Assembly (NCBI RefSeq): GCF_000150275.1
Contig: NW_002060947.1
Span: 3,958,335-4,022,334 of the forward strand
Length of the DNA stretch: 64,000 nt
Origin: Trichoplax adhaerens
Taxonomy: Eukaryota > Placozoa > Uniplacotomia > Trichoplacea > Trichoplacidae
Reading direction: 5' to 3'
Position numbers and translations under genes: made by a program. The notes beneath the pieces are model-generated. The model was not told the DNA's origin, did not search any database, and saw only the letters and a list, made by a program, of their open reading frames with translations. This document shows positions 39,394-50,900 of the stretch, one piece after another. The stretch's first letter is position 1, and the number at the start of each line of letters is the position of its first letter.

Positions 39394-40494
39394 ATGGCAG
39401 CCCCTTCCAATCATTATAGCGTGACTGTTTCTTCTACGGCTTCTACGAATGATCCAAGAATGGCTACGCCAATAAATGTTCAGAGTCAATTCGCACAAGT
39501 GCATAAAGTAGTTCAATTTCAGGATCCTAATCAACAAGTACAAGCTAATGTTGTCGGTGATAGAATGGGAGGCAGCCGTATGCCTCCGCCTCAACCGTGG
39601 CCTTTACCGGAAAGCGGCGGCCAAGTTCCTTGGCCAGTAACTACAGCTACTTCTCAAAATTTAATCGATATCAAACCGCATAGGCATGAAGATGGTCAAG
39701 TAACTATGGCTGATCCTATACCTTTGCATGCTCGCCCTCAATTAGTCCCAGCACATGCGCATCCAGGTATGATGGAGCATCCCCGCTGGCCTACAGGACC
39801 TGCTGCAGGACAAGTTCATCCTGATCAGAGATCGCATCTAAATGCCAATGCACAAATTGCTTATCCTATTAATGGTTGTGTACCTGGCCAAACGATGCCG
39901 TCTCATGTTGGTCCTCCACCACCACATATGAGAGAACAACGTGAGAACGATAAGCCAGGTAATGAGAATCAATCGGAAGACACACCCACATCAGACGACC
40001 TAGAACAGTTCGCTAAGCAATTCAAGCAGAGGAGAATCAAGTTAGGCTACACACAAGCTGATGTTGGCCTTGCTTTAGGTAGCTTGTACGGTAATGTTTT
40101 TAGCCAGACAACGATCTGTCGTTTTGAGGCTTTGCAACTTAGCTTCAAAAATATGTGTAAATTGAAACCGTTACTGAACAAATGGCTTGAACAAGCCGAT
40201 AGCAATAATAGTAACCCAAGTGCTGTTGATAAAGTAGCAACGCAAGGAAGGAAGCGTAAAAAGCGTACCTCTATTGAAGTAGCTGTAAAAGGAGCCTTAG
40301 AAAATCATTTTCTTAAACAATCTAAGCCATCTGCACAAGATATTGGTTCATTAGCCAACACTCTACAATTAGATAAAGAGGTTGTGCGTGTATGGTTCTG
40401 TAACAGGAGGCAGAAAGAGAAACGACTTAATTCAGCAATGTCAGGTAATGGCGAGGATTCACATTTATTGGTGGAGTCACAGATGAATCAGTAA
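39394..40494 (+). CDS. POU3: Class III POU homeodomain transcription factor, intronless
   Basis: A single uninterrupted ORF of 366 codons; the ATG has good context (gaagATGG). The N-terminus [14 protein letters not shown] resembles the conserved start of POU3 proteins (MA...SNHYSLLTSS). Residues about 61-190 are Pro/His/Gln-rich and probably disordered. The POU-specific domain spans about 197-270 ([37 protein letters not shown]). The linker [12 protein letters not shown] has the class III form, and the homeodomain spans about 286-345 with helix 3 [15 protein letters not shown], including the POU-type Cys. It would bind octamer-like DNA in the nucleus. Lack of introns fits class III genes in other animals and contrasts with every neighbour. 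The long antisense frame at 39265-39594 is a shadow. Confidence 0.97.
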   Translation: MAAPSNHYSVTVSSTASTNDPRMATPINVQSQFAQVHKVVQFQDPNQQVQANVVGDRMGGSRMPPPQPWPLPESGGQVPWPVTTATSQNLIDIKPHRHEDGQVTMADPIPLHARPQLVPAHAHPGMMEHPRWPTGPAAGQVHPDQRSHLNANAQIAYPINGCVPGQTMPSHVGPPPPHMREQRENDKPGNENQSEDTPTSDDLEQFAKQFKQRRIKLGYTQADVGLALGSLYGNVFSQTTICRFEALQLSFKNMCKLKPLLNKWLEQADSNNSNPSAVDKVATQGRKRKKRTSIEVAVKGALENHFLKQSKPSAQDIGSLANTLQLDKEVVRVWFCNRRQKEKRLNSAMSGNGEDSHLLVESQMNQ

Positions 40495-42108
40495 TTGAAA
40501 CAAAAAAGCACTTCAACCTATTACTTTAAATTGGGAAATTCATTTGATTCGCTCACTCTTTTATCTTTCGAAAGTTGCTGCTACTACTACAGTGAATTAG
40601 TAAGTTGGTAAAACGAAAATTTGACGAATGAATGATAGCTTACAGATGAAGCATTCTATGAACCGATTTAATCAATGAAAGTGCTGTATGTAGTACCGTA
40701 CTTGTTTTGTGTTATTTTTTCTAGAGTATATTGTACGTAATTAAGCTCTGTTAAATTTTTCGCTAAACATCGTCAGTAATGTACTTGTACATTGTCTATT
40801 ATCTAAGAATATTATTAATGTAGAGTTTCTACTATCTAGTTTAACCTGCATGGCAGTTTTCGTGTACTGGTGTCTAGTTTTTGAAGATGGCTACGAAAGA
40901 ATTTTTTTATGAACTTCAGTTATACGATAATAGCCTAACGACTACTATACCGTACAGTTGGCGCTTTTTGTGATATTACCTTTTTTATGTAGACCAAATC
41001 GCTTTTTAATACATGTCATTAACCGTGGAAAAGATGAACGAAATGTAGTCGTTTTCGTTGTTTCTGATGATATCAGTTGATCATAGCCTAACTTCCTCAT
41101 CTTTTGTTATCCTGTATGATCTACTAAGAATATAATTTTGTTGATAGATAAAATAATTATGTCAGCACTGTATTGTCACTGTACAGTCTGTATTCTAGTC
41201 GGCGTTTGTGCAGTGAAATGTAAAGATACTGTATCATAAATGGTAAATGTAAAATATAAAAACAGCCAGTGCAGTCCGCTAGCACCGTCAATGATTACCT
41301 ATTTGAGAGCTATGTCGAATAATCGAAACGATCATACTGTACTATGAGTTTTTGTTTTCATAAAGGGTCGACTTTTGTATCGTGATATCATTCATATCTG
41401 TGATAGTGTTGTGTTATAATGTCACATTGATACTGTACGCGTATATAAAGAATGCTGTATTGTGTCTAATTTTTATTTTACCCTTCCTGCCGTCGTTTTT
41501 ATTTTTAAGCTGTAGAAAAAGTGCAGCGCAGTATAGTATACGTATAGCTGTACTATACTACTAACATTTTTGTTTCAATTGCCTCGTCGCAAGGGTATTA
41601 TTCATCAATGTGGCTTATAATTTCTCTTGGACGATTGTACATAGGTATTCGAGATGTAAAAGTAGCAACGCTAACTTTGACCAATTACTGTATCTGTAAT
41701 GTAGTTTCACTATAATTTCAGATATGCCCTCAAAGAACGATCTGCCACTTTACTCTGTACTTATTCAGTTGCAGTTACATTAGTGTACCTATAGACGAAT
41801 GCTTCTCACTGTGATACAGTGCGACATTAAGCGTTGTACTGCAGGTTGCTGATGTAAATGATGACAGCATGTTCTGTTCTTACATTCTTATCAATTAAAC
41901 AGCAATAAAATGAAGAATTGCAATCTGCAAACTGACTAAAATTATACACTGCCCTACAGTACAGTAGCATGTACGTAGTGCATTTTTTAATCTCCAGTTC
42001 ATTAATAGGTATCGGTTATTACCGTTCGTGAGGGTATATCTGCAGTGATTACTATTCTGCTGCGATGATTACAATTTTAAAATTATAAATGAACAAATAA
42101 CTACTGTA
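40495..42108 (+). other. Probable POU 3' untranslated region and spacer
   Basis: No coding frame recognised. AATAAA at 41904-41909 is a plausible poly(A) signal, giving a 3' UTR of about 1.4 kb. Earlier weak signals cannot be excluded. Confidence 0.4.
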
Positions 42109-42366
42109 ATGAGTAATCGTTTTCATAGAGCATTACTGTATCTGTTATTGTATTTGTTACTACAGATTTTTTTTAAGTCTGCTTACGGCACCGATAAAGA
42201 TATACATCTTGATCTTATTTTCAATAAAGGCATCTTACTACCTAAATTTGTTACGCTTGCAAGATTTTGCCGTGATGATAGTCCAATTATTATATGTTTG
42301 AACAATGGTTTGATACGCATACCACTACTTGGTCGTAATTCTACGTGTGGCCACTTGTCTTCCTAA
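42109..42366 (+). CDS. Small putative secreted protein, 85 residues
   Basis: An ORF from ATG to TAA without introns. Residues 9-22 (LLYLLLYLLLQIFF) form a signal-peptide-like hydrophobic core after a basic start (MSNRFHR), with possible cleavage near SAYG/TDKD. The remaining ~58 residues contain three Cys (54, 63, 80) and end STCGHLSS. The composition is more protein-like than nearby frames. LLGR near residue 76 could be an amidation-type cleavage site, but this is speculative. No family is recognised. A further exon-like frame (42393-42455, starting DSGITQSPSAVTSY after AAAACAG) lies just downstream and might belong to a spliced form. Confidence 0.4.
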   Translation: MSNRFHRALLYLLLYLLLQIFFKSAYGTDKDIHLDLIFNKGILLPKFVTLARFCRDDSPIIICLNNGLIRIPLLGRNSTCGHLSS

Positions 42367-42682
42367 TCACTAATCAGTTGTTATCAAAACAGGATTCTGG
42401 CATTACGCAATCTCCGTCTGCCGTCACGAGTTATTCTTGTAAAAGAGCAAAGTGAGGCTGACTCCATCAATGCTATTTACATTACAGTTAAGACTTCAGA
42501 GGCTCTTTTCTTTTGCCTTCTGCACTAAGTACAGTACTACCATCGTGATGGTGTTACAATGCAGTGTGTATATTGGTACCTTATTTAATTAATCTAATTT
42601 AACAGTAAATGGGAAATATCTGACCTGCAGTAAAAAATGAAATGGCTCACCAGCCATAATTCTTCCTTCGAAGCCTCAGTTT

Positions 42683-42920
42683 TTACTGTACTGTAAAGTG
42701 TACAGTACTTTGCACACGGCGTACTGAGCAGAGACTGTACTGTGCTACAGTACTGTACAGTACAGTACAGTATAGTCCTTCGTTATCGAGTTAGGCTTGC
42801 CACACCTTTGAATTGGCTAACTGTACAGTACAGTACAGTACTGTACTGTGTTAGGTCCTGTACAGTACACTGTACAGTGTACAGTACAGTACCATACTCA
42901 ACTGCAGTACTGTAGAGACT
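42683..42920. repeat. GTAC-word cluster
   Basis: Several runs of GTACAGTAC/GTACTGTAC separated by unique sequence, ending in a partial hairpin around AGAGACTCTTTATAAGAGAC. Confidence 0.85.
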
Positions 42921-43169
42921 CTTTATAAGAGACTACAGTTTTATTAGCCAGTTCAGTACAGTAGTTACTGTAACTTGTCTGTGTTCTCATTGAACCGAAT
43001 TTTATTAGTCATTCATCAAGTTAAACTCATGCATAAGCTGCTTACGAAATATGCTTACATGAAAACTGATTCATCAGTATATATACTGTACGGTAGAATT
43101 ACCGAAATATCAAAATGAGATCAATAAAGGTTGTACAATAAATAGCTATCCATAACGGCAAGAAGATTT

Positions 43170-43382
43170 ACAGTACAATGTGTACACTGTACAGTACTGT
43201 ACAGTAGTAGTCTATATCATCCGAGCTTGTAAGTCTACAGTGAAAAGTCATATTCGCTACAGTACGAGTCACGCCCATCCCGCCATGTATTTTAAACACT
43301 GCTGTACTGTACTGTACAGTACAGTACAGTACCGGACAGTACAGTACTGTACACTGTACAGTCGTGTACTGTACGGACTGTA
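43170..43382. repeat. GTAC-word cluster upstream of RPS4
   Basis: Two runs of GTGTACACTGTACAGTACTG-type words flank a unique 80-bp centre, ending 85 bp before the RPS4 start codon. Long frames on both strands here are artefacts of the self-complementary repeat. Confidence 0.85.
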
Positions 43383-43466
43383 TTTTAGCGTTCAGTATTA
43401 TAAGCAAAGACTTCTGGGAATCAGGTCCTTTTGCCCTGCTGGCTGTTTCTACGATAGAAAAGAAAA

Positions 43467-46004
43467 ATGGTAGGTATCAAGATCATCGTGAGGTGGAATC
43501 ATCTGTTTTATATCGTTAACATCGTTCATTTAATCCTCTTTTTATCTGTAAATTTGATCGTATCGTACATTTTTTTTAAAAGTTATGATGATAGCAATGT
43601 ATTTTTAAATTGTAAAACGTTTTTATAGCACCGTTTTAAAGTGCGTGTCGTTTGTTTCAGTTCAATACGGTAGACAACCTAACGTGGTTCAGTCGACTCT
43701 CCACTGTGTTAAAGTAGAAGATATAGTTTGTTCTAGTCCACTATACTGCATTAAATTCGATGTGTATCTGGATCTAGTTTTAATTTTCAAGTTATTTCTA
43801 AATTTTACATACAGCATCTTTTACATCATGCTGAGTGCAGAGAATTTCAAAATCACTTGATATGGCTTGAAATAAGGTGTTACGGTACGCGTATACTTTT
43901 ATTAATAGAGCGCCATTTGTAATTGAACTCATTTAGGCACGAGGCCCAAAGAAGCACTTGAAGCGTCTTCATGCGCCTAAGCATTGGATGCTTGATAAGC
44001 TTTCAGGATCATTTGTGAGTAGATTTATCATCTAATGATAGTTCGATTCTTAATTAATCTTTGTCAGTAATCACGATGGCTGTGTTTCTTCATGATTTTA
44101 CAACTGAGTGGGCAGACCAAAGCGTGTACGAGTATCCGGCTTTCAGCTCAGTATTGCAATTTACTGTAAAACTACGGATACTGTAGTTTAATATTACAAA
44201 TTGTTTTAGATCATCAATTAGTAATATTACAATATTTGTTACCTGGGTTGTACAGTATAGGCAATAAGCTGCATGAAGACACTATTGTGATATAAATGAG
44301 CTGATTACGAAATCATCCATTCACGGCTGGTATCATTCACTATTATAAATATTACAGTAAACTATGTACGATAGAGTACAGCATACATACTGTACGTAAT
44401 GTATAAAGTAGTTCAGTTTTGATCTATTTTTGCTCTATACACTATTTTATGTCCCTGGCAGTTCTACTATACCGTATTCATAGAGTTTGTATTTATACAC
44501 AGTTGTAAAGTAGTTACCATACTATACTCCTTTAGTAGACTCTCGTGGTATGCTGAACTAATGGTTTGCAACTTTACACTGCTCATAGAATCGGTTCATT
44601 TGCAAACTAAAGTTAGACTAGATCTCGAGATCCACAATGTAGTTTATTTCATAGCGAATTTATCAAGCTTGCAGGTCTTTAGCTTCCATCAATGAATTAT
44701 CAGTTTTAGAAAGCTGAGATGACAAGCATATTTATGCATACGTATACGATAGTTATAGCTAATCCCTAGGCAATAAATTTTACCGATTGTCCAAATACTA
44801 TGTCGTATTTACAGTAAACAAACACATGCTTACAACAAAGTTCTGTCGTTGAAATTTTAAAAATTTCTGATTAAACTATGTGGATTACTTAGCTGATAAA
44901 CTAATGCTTTATGCGCTTACTATTTTAGGCTCCTCGCCCGTCTTGTGGTCCGCATAAATTTCGTGAATGCTTGCCCTTAGCTATTTTTATGAGAAATCGT
45001 TTGAAATATGCGTTGACATATGATGAAGTAAAGAAAATCGTCAAGCAGCGTCTGATCAAGATTGACGGAAAAGTTCGCACGGACATCACCTATCCGGCTG
45101 GGTTTATGGGTGAGTATTTCGTAGCATGGTTTGTTTATATAAGTTGCATTACACTCTTTACTGCGAAATATTGCCTTAATTTATACTACCTTGTATAATA
45201 ATTAAAATTTATAAGCGCTTAGTACCCGCGATATACATTATGTTGTACTGTAATTGTATAGTATATGGATATAGCTTTCCAGATATATTTATGGTTATTT
45301 AGTCAAGATACTAGTTAAATACGTAGAATAGTAATTGATTAATCTTTATACTAATGTTAACAATTACATGATTGATCCCTTTTCCTAGATGTAATTGCTA
45401 TTGAAAAAACTGGAGAAAACTTTCGTTTACTTTATGACGCTAAAGGTCGATTTACTGTTCACCGCATTACGCCTGAGGAAGCATCTGTAAATATGATCAT
45501 AGTTACAGTTTTTCGTGATATGATTGGTAGGTTATAGCTCTTGGAATTAATTTTATAATTTTTAATCATTAGTACAAGTTATGCAAGGTGAAACAACTTC
45601 AAATTGGCGCGAAGGGTATCCCATATGCAGTAACCCATGACGCTCGTACTATTCGTTATCCTGACCCATTAGTTAAAGTGAATGATACCATCAAGGTTGA
45701 CCTTAAATCTGGAAAAATAACCGACTTTCTCAAATTTGACAGTGGTAATCAAGTTATGGCAATTGGCGGACGTAACATGGGTAGAATTGGGGTTATTACT
45801 CATCGTGAACGACATTCTGGATCTTTTGACATCGTTCATGTCAAAGATGCCCAAGGGAACGCCTTTGCTACGCGATTGACTAATGTGTTCGTAATCGGCA
45901 AGGGTACTAAGCCTTACGTTTCTTTGCCTCGTGGTAAAGGTATTCGTCTGACAATTGCGGAAGAACGTGACAAACGTTTGCAAGGGAAGCAATCAAATAT
46001 GTAG
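43467..46004 (+). CDS. RPS4: 40S ribosomal protein S4 (eS4)
   Basis: Five exons: 43467-43469 (the ATG alone, donor GTAGGT), 43937-44014 ([20 protein letters not shown]), 44929-45109, 45389-45486 and 45573-46004. They total 264 codons, and the 263-residue product equals the usual animal eS4 length. The S4 RNA-binding segment is [20 protein letters not shown], followed by [20 protein letters not shown]; the central block contains [16 protein letters not shown] (KOW-like). The C-terminus is [19 protein letters not shown]. It is a structural protein of the small ribosomal subunit. Putting only the start Met in exon 1 matches the known mammalian RPS4 layout. Pyrimidine-rich stretches (CCTTTTGCCCTGCTGGC) just upstream are compatible with a TOP-type mRNA start. 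Introns of about 0.28-0.9 kb could host a snoRNA, but none was identified. AATAAA follows at 46031. Confidence 0.98.
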
Positions 46005-47065
46005 ATACTTATAAACTGTGTTAAATTTTCAATAAATATCGATTACCTGATGACTGGCACGTTAGTATGGCTATAATATTGTTCAACGTAATCCAAAGTT
46101 GGTGATTATGATGGTATTTTAGTGTTCACTTTTCTATCATTTCAACATTGAATGATTAGTCTGTCAATGAGTTATGCGATTGACTGAAATTAGGACTCTT
46201 ACTCTCAGTTACAATCATTTCTTAGTAAGATCACCGGGTACTGTAATAAGTGTACACCCGAAGTAGAGTGGTAGCACTAATGTGAAATATAACTTGTCTC
46301 TTTTGCATTGTGCTAATATGCTCCAGTCCAGATATGACTGTATAATATCGATTAATATTATTATCAAGAGTCTCATTGGCACGACATAATATATGGGTTC
46401 GGTTAGTTATACAGTGTATATAAACTGAATAGCAATAGTAATGTGTAAGTATTTTATATATTTACTGGGCTATTGCAAATTGTGAATTAGGAGGTCGAGA
46501 AGCGATAGGTTGTTGAGCTAGTACCGTAGAGGTAAAAGCTTTTTTTACTTGTATGGCTACTACTACATACTATGCAATTCAGCATAAGCGGCATCAAAGT
46601 GAGTGAATAGCGAGCGAATCAACACTGTAAGCCTTGTGTAAATTATGAGCAAAGCGGCATGTCGATTGTACACTGTACAGAACCAATGCATTTAGGTATC
46701 CGTGATTTGGCACTACGAAAGATAACTAGGAAACTCGAGTGGATCAAGCCAATGAGCAAACGTTTCTTGTCGTCATGTACAGTACTGTACTATATACATT
46801 AGTTATTTCCATGTGACCTATCTAAAAATGCCTCCGAAACTCCTTTCTACTTGTATTCTACTGTACTTGTCTAAGCCAATTTGCCAAGTTTTATGGAAAT
46901 GAACTAAGATGTTGGAAAAGTGTTTGATTCATTTGCATAGGCACTAGCAGATATGTTTGGACAAGTACTGCACATTGAAGATATACTCATCTACTCATAT
47001 ACAGTATAGCCGTTTCAGCGGCATTTCTGGATAATCGTATGTCATAGGGAAATGACTGGATGTAG
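46005..47065. other. RPS4 3' flank and spacer
   Basis: The RPS4 poly(A) signal AATAAA is at 46031-46036. The remainder has no supported gene; short GTAC words occur near 46669 and 46776. Confidence 0.5.
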
Positions 47066-47269
47066 TCAGGGGCTTTTGAAAATGCGGATTTTCTTAGAAG
47101 CCTTAGATGCAGTGGATACATTAAAATGCGAAATCATCTGGATGGCTGTTCGGTGCTCAGTGTGGCATGGTCTGAACCTCTAGAACTGGAGGTCCATCAT
47201 CCATGAGATTAGAACTGTCGTCAACTATAGAATGCACTGGAGAAAGGTTTTTCTCACGTGCAACAGCGA
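47066..47269 (-). CDS. Two coding-like exons of an unknown small protein
   Basis: On the minus strand, exon 47178-47269 follows acceptor ACCTGCAG and reads AVAREKNLSPVHSIV then DDSSNLMDDGPPVLE, with donor GTTCAG. The next exon, 47066-47137, follows CATCCAG in the same phase, reads MISHFNVSTASKASKK then IRIFKSP, and stops at 47066-47068. The acidic segment followed by a basic tail is protein-like and the region is GC-richer than its flanks. The 5' exon is not established. A candidate near 47830-47880 fits in phase but lacks an ATG and would crowd the CCT8 start. No family is recognised. Confidence 0.3.
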
Positions 47270-47279
47270 CTGCAGGTGT

Positions 47280-47780
47280 ATACTGTATAGTACACTTGTT
47301 GTATACAGTACAGTAGAGGGTCTCTAGTATACTGTACAGTACAGTAGAATCAATGCAGGTAAAAGAAAAAAAATCTTTCCTTCTCGAGTACAGTACAGTA
47401 CATTATACGGTAAAAACAGTACACTGTACGGTATACTATAGTACTGTACATTATACTGTACGGTACTATACTGTACTGTCCTGGACCGTGCCGTACCGTA
47501 CTATACTGTAGTGTACAGTACTGTACAGGTCTGCCATACTGTACAGTACTGTACTGTACAGTACAGTATACAGTACTGTAGAACCAATACAGTACAGTAC
47601 AAGTAAAAGAAAAAAAATCTTTCCTTCTCGAGTACAGTACTGTACTGTACTGTACAGTACGTTATACGGTGAAACACAGTACAATGTACGGGATTATACA
47701 GTACATTGTACGGTACCATAGGTACTGTACCGCACCGTACAGTGTACAGTACACTATCACGGTATGACCACGAGGGGTTG
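47280..47780. repeat. GTAC-word cluster with a 244-bp duplicated unit
   Basis: The segment GTAAAAGAAAAAAAATCTTT followed by CCTTCTCGAGTACAGTAC occurs at 47359 and again at 47603, each followed by matching GTAC-rich sequence and a TTATACGGT motif. The cluster ends about 200 bp upstream of the CCT8 start codon. All long frames here are repeat artefacts. Confidence 0.85.
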
Positions 47781-47975
47781 CACAGTACAGTACTGTCAAA
47801 AAGTCGAAAATTGCTGGACAGAATCCAGTACAGACTTTACGGTCAGAAAACGTGGAAGATCGCGCGTTACCTTTAAGCACATTTCTTTGGCATTCTCTGC
47901 TGTATCAATTGATTCAGAATAGGAAATTTATTGCAGAAGTAAAATCATATAAAACGCCAGAGAAATACTGCGAAA

Positions 47976-50900
47976 ATGGCTCTTCATATACCTCGTGGGA
48001 TGTTACAAACTATGATGAAAGATGGCGCAAAGGTAAAATGAAATTTTGCATTCAAGAAAAGTCTGATAGTGTGCCAATATTACCTGAAAATGACAAATTG
48101 GAGACCAGTTGACTGAGATAGATATACTTAGATATTACTACTAAAAAATATCATTCGATAGTGCTATCCTTACAATGATACAGTCATAAATTATAGGATG
48201 ACTTTAAGTATGATAGTCCACTATGGAGTGCAGAAGAAAGTTGGATGTAGAGGTATTGATCGATGGATATCGTAGACTCGACTAAGGTGGTCTTTGACAA
48301 ATTGGAGAGGTAGCCGTACGCTATACTGTAGTTACTTTTCACGAAGTGTATTCTGCGATACTGTACTAGATAGACAGCCTTGTAGTCCAGTTCTTCCACC
48401 GATCTGCTGCCTAGTGACGCTTTATCCAGCGATAAAGTTATAAAATTTCTTACTTTATACATCGCTTTCAAAGAGTCATGATATACGATTATGTAGTAAA
48501 CAACGTATAGAAGTAAGATAAATGAAAGATATGTAATTGGGTCATACAATTATTCTAAATTGACATTTTTGATGTAGTTCATCTGATGTTCAAAGCACTA
48601 TTGAAATAAATTTGAATTTATTTTCATCTGTTCACCTATATTTGAGGCATAAGCAATGCTGTACTGACTTTATTCTCCTATAGTATAGTACAGTAATTAA
48701 CTCATGGCTTTTATAATATCAATTTCCAGCATTTTAGTGGCTTTGATGAGGCTATCTTGCGCAATTTAAATGCCGCTAAAGAATTAGCGCGCATGACGCG
48801 GACTTCGTACGGCCCAAATGGGATGAATAAAATGATTATTAATCATATCGAAAAATTATTCGTTAGTAACGATGCCGCAACCATGATTAAAGAAATGGAG
48901 GTAAGTTCGTAAGATATTCTCAAATTAATTTTTATTTAGTTTTCTAATTATACTTATTCAATGCTAATTCCCTTGTGTGCTAATTAGGTTCAACATCCTG
49001 CTGCAAAAATGCTTGTGTATTCTTTACAAATGCAGGAGCAAGAGGTAACCGATCACACACAGTACTTTATCTCCAATATCAATTACTTGCCAAACAAAAA
49101 CGACTTTTGTTCTCGCATAATCGTTTTAGATTGGAGATGGAACTAACTTCGTAATCATATTTGCTGGAGCGTTATTGGAGCTAGCAGAAGATTTACTAAG
49201 AATGGTACGTTGCAAAAAACAGTCACAACGATACAGTACACTAGTTGACGTATGTTCGACAGTATCGTCAAACTGAAAGAGTACGCTGTTTTCTCTTGCT
49301 ACTGTAAATCAACGCACTATTTACTGTACATTACTAAATTAAGCAAACTTTGTATGGTACCGTGCATCAGATTGAATTATGATTATTTTCATCTTTGTTT
49401 TGATAGGGTTTATCACCAACCGAGATTATTGAAGGGTATGAAATGGCATGCAAAAAAGCGATTGAAATATTGCCTGGTAACCAATTGCCGTTTTGACAAT
49501 TTGTGGCTTCATTAGTGTTCCATTTATGATAACGTAGAAATTTAACATTGGGAATTTACTTTAATCATATCTTTTCTCTAGATCTTGTTTGTGGTAAGGT
49601 ATCAAATCTTCGTGATGAGAGTGACGTGGGTAACGCTATCAGAACTTCTGTGGCAAGTAAACAGGTAAATTATAACGATATTACAAGAGATTGTTTGAAT
49701 AGGAACTAAGGTCTTTGTTCTATTTTATTTTTAGTATGGTTATGAAGGTTTTCTATCTGATTTGATTGCTAAAGCCTGTAGTAAGTTGATGGATAATTGA
49801 ATGTATCCACCTGTAACTGTAGTAAAATTGATAACGTAAACTAGGACAGTTGTTGTCGACAGACTCGATACTATTAGTATATTTACTTTTTAATTTGTAT
49901 TTTTCAAGTCAGTACAGTTGGAGCTAGTGATCGTGTTCTCTTCAACGTGGATAATGTCCGGGTGGCCAAAATATTAGGATCGGGAGTTCTCAGATCTAGT
50001 GTTCTTCGAGGAATGGTATTTAGAAGAGGAATTGAAGGCAAGGGAGAAAGTTTTTAAGATATTTACAACCCACGGACTTTTTTAAAATTCTAACTAAATG
50101 CAATGTTTTTGTTATACTGCTTATTAGGTGAAATTAAAGAATTGAAAAACGCTAAAGTTGTAGTTTATTCTTGTCCAGTTGATATTAGTCAAACTGAAAC
50201 CAAAGGCACTGTACTATTGAAGTCAGCCGACGAACTATTGGAATTCAGTAAAGGGGAAGAGACTATTCTTGAGGCAGTATGTATACTGTTATGTAGTCCT
50301 TATAAAATAGTAGTGATGAATGAGTAGATTATTATAATTTTTTGGTCTGCGCGCAATTATTTTCTAAATATCTGTATTCTATTACTTTGAAATGTTTGGT
50401 TATTAGCAAATCCAAGCAATTGCTAACACTGGATGTAATATTGTTGTTTCTGGCGGTAAAGTTGGTGAAATGGCTCTTCACTTTTTGAATAAATTTAAAA
50501 TTATGGTTGTAAGGTAAAAGAATACAGTTACATTATTGATTGATTTCTTTATTGACAGTCATTATAAAGGCTTGTATAAATTTGTAACTTCTACAATTAT
50601 AATCTCTACAGAATCCCTTCTAAATTTGACCTTCGACGATTGTGCCGAACTGTAGGAGCAACTGCATTACCAAAAATTGTAATATACCTTTGCAGTCATT
50701 TCTTATTGCTGTACTGGTCACTTCGTTAGCACGTATAACTTCATGTCTCGTTCTATTATTTAGATGCCGCCTACAGCGGATGAATGTGGCAGTTGTGATC
50801 GAGTTTATTTAACCGAAATTGGCGATAATACTGTTACAGTATTTGATCAATGTAATTTAATATATTGTAGCGCTATCTATCGTTATATTCATCAATTTTC

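Noticed and set aside
39265-39594. 109-codon minus-strand frame
   Set aside because: Antisense shadow of the POU gene's 5' half.
43168-43473. Open frames of 79 and 97 codons on opposite strands
   Set aside because: They arise from the self-complementary GTAC repeat, which reads Tyr/Thr/Val/Gln/Leu/Cys in all frames; neither has splice or homology support.
43470-45572. snoRNA inside RPS4 introns
   Set aside because: Ribosomal protein introns often host snoRNAs, but no convincing paired C/D or H/ACA boxes were found by eye.
45669-45992. 107-codon minus-strand frame
   Set aside because: Antisense shadow of the last RPS4 exon.
47466-47719. Two overlapping 72-codon minus-strand frames
   Set aside because: Same GTAC-repeat artefact (VQYCTVLYST-type sequence).
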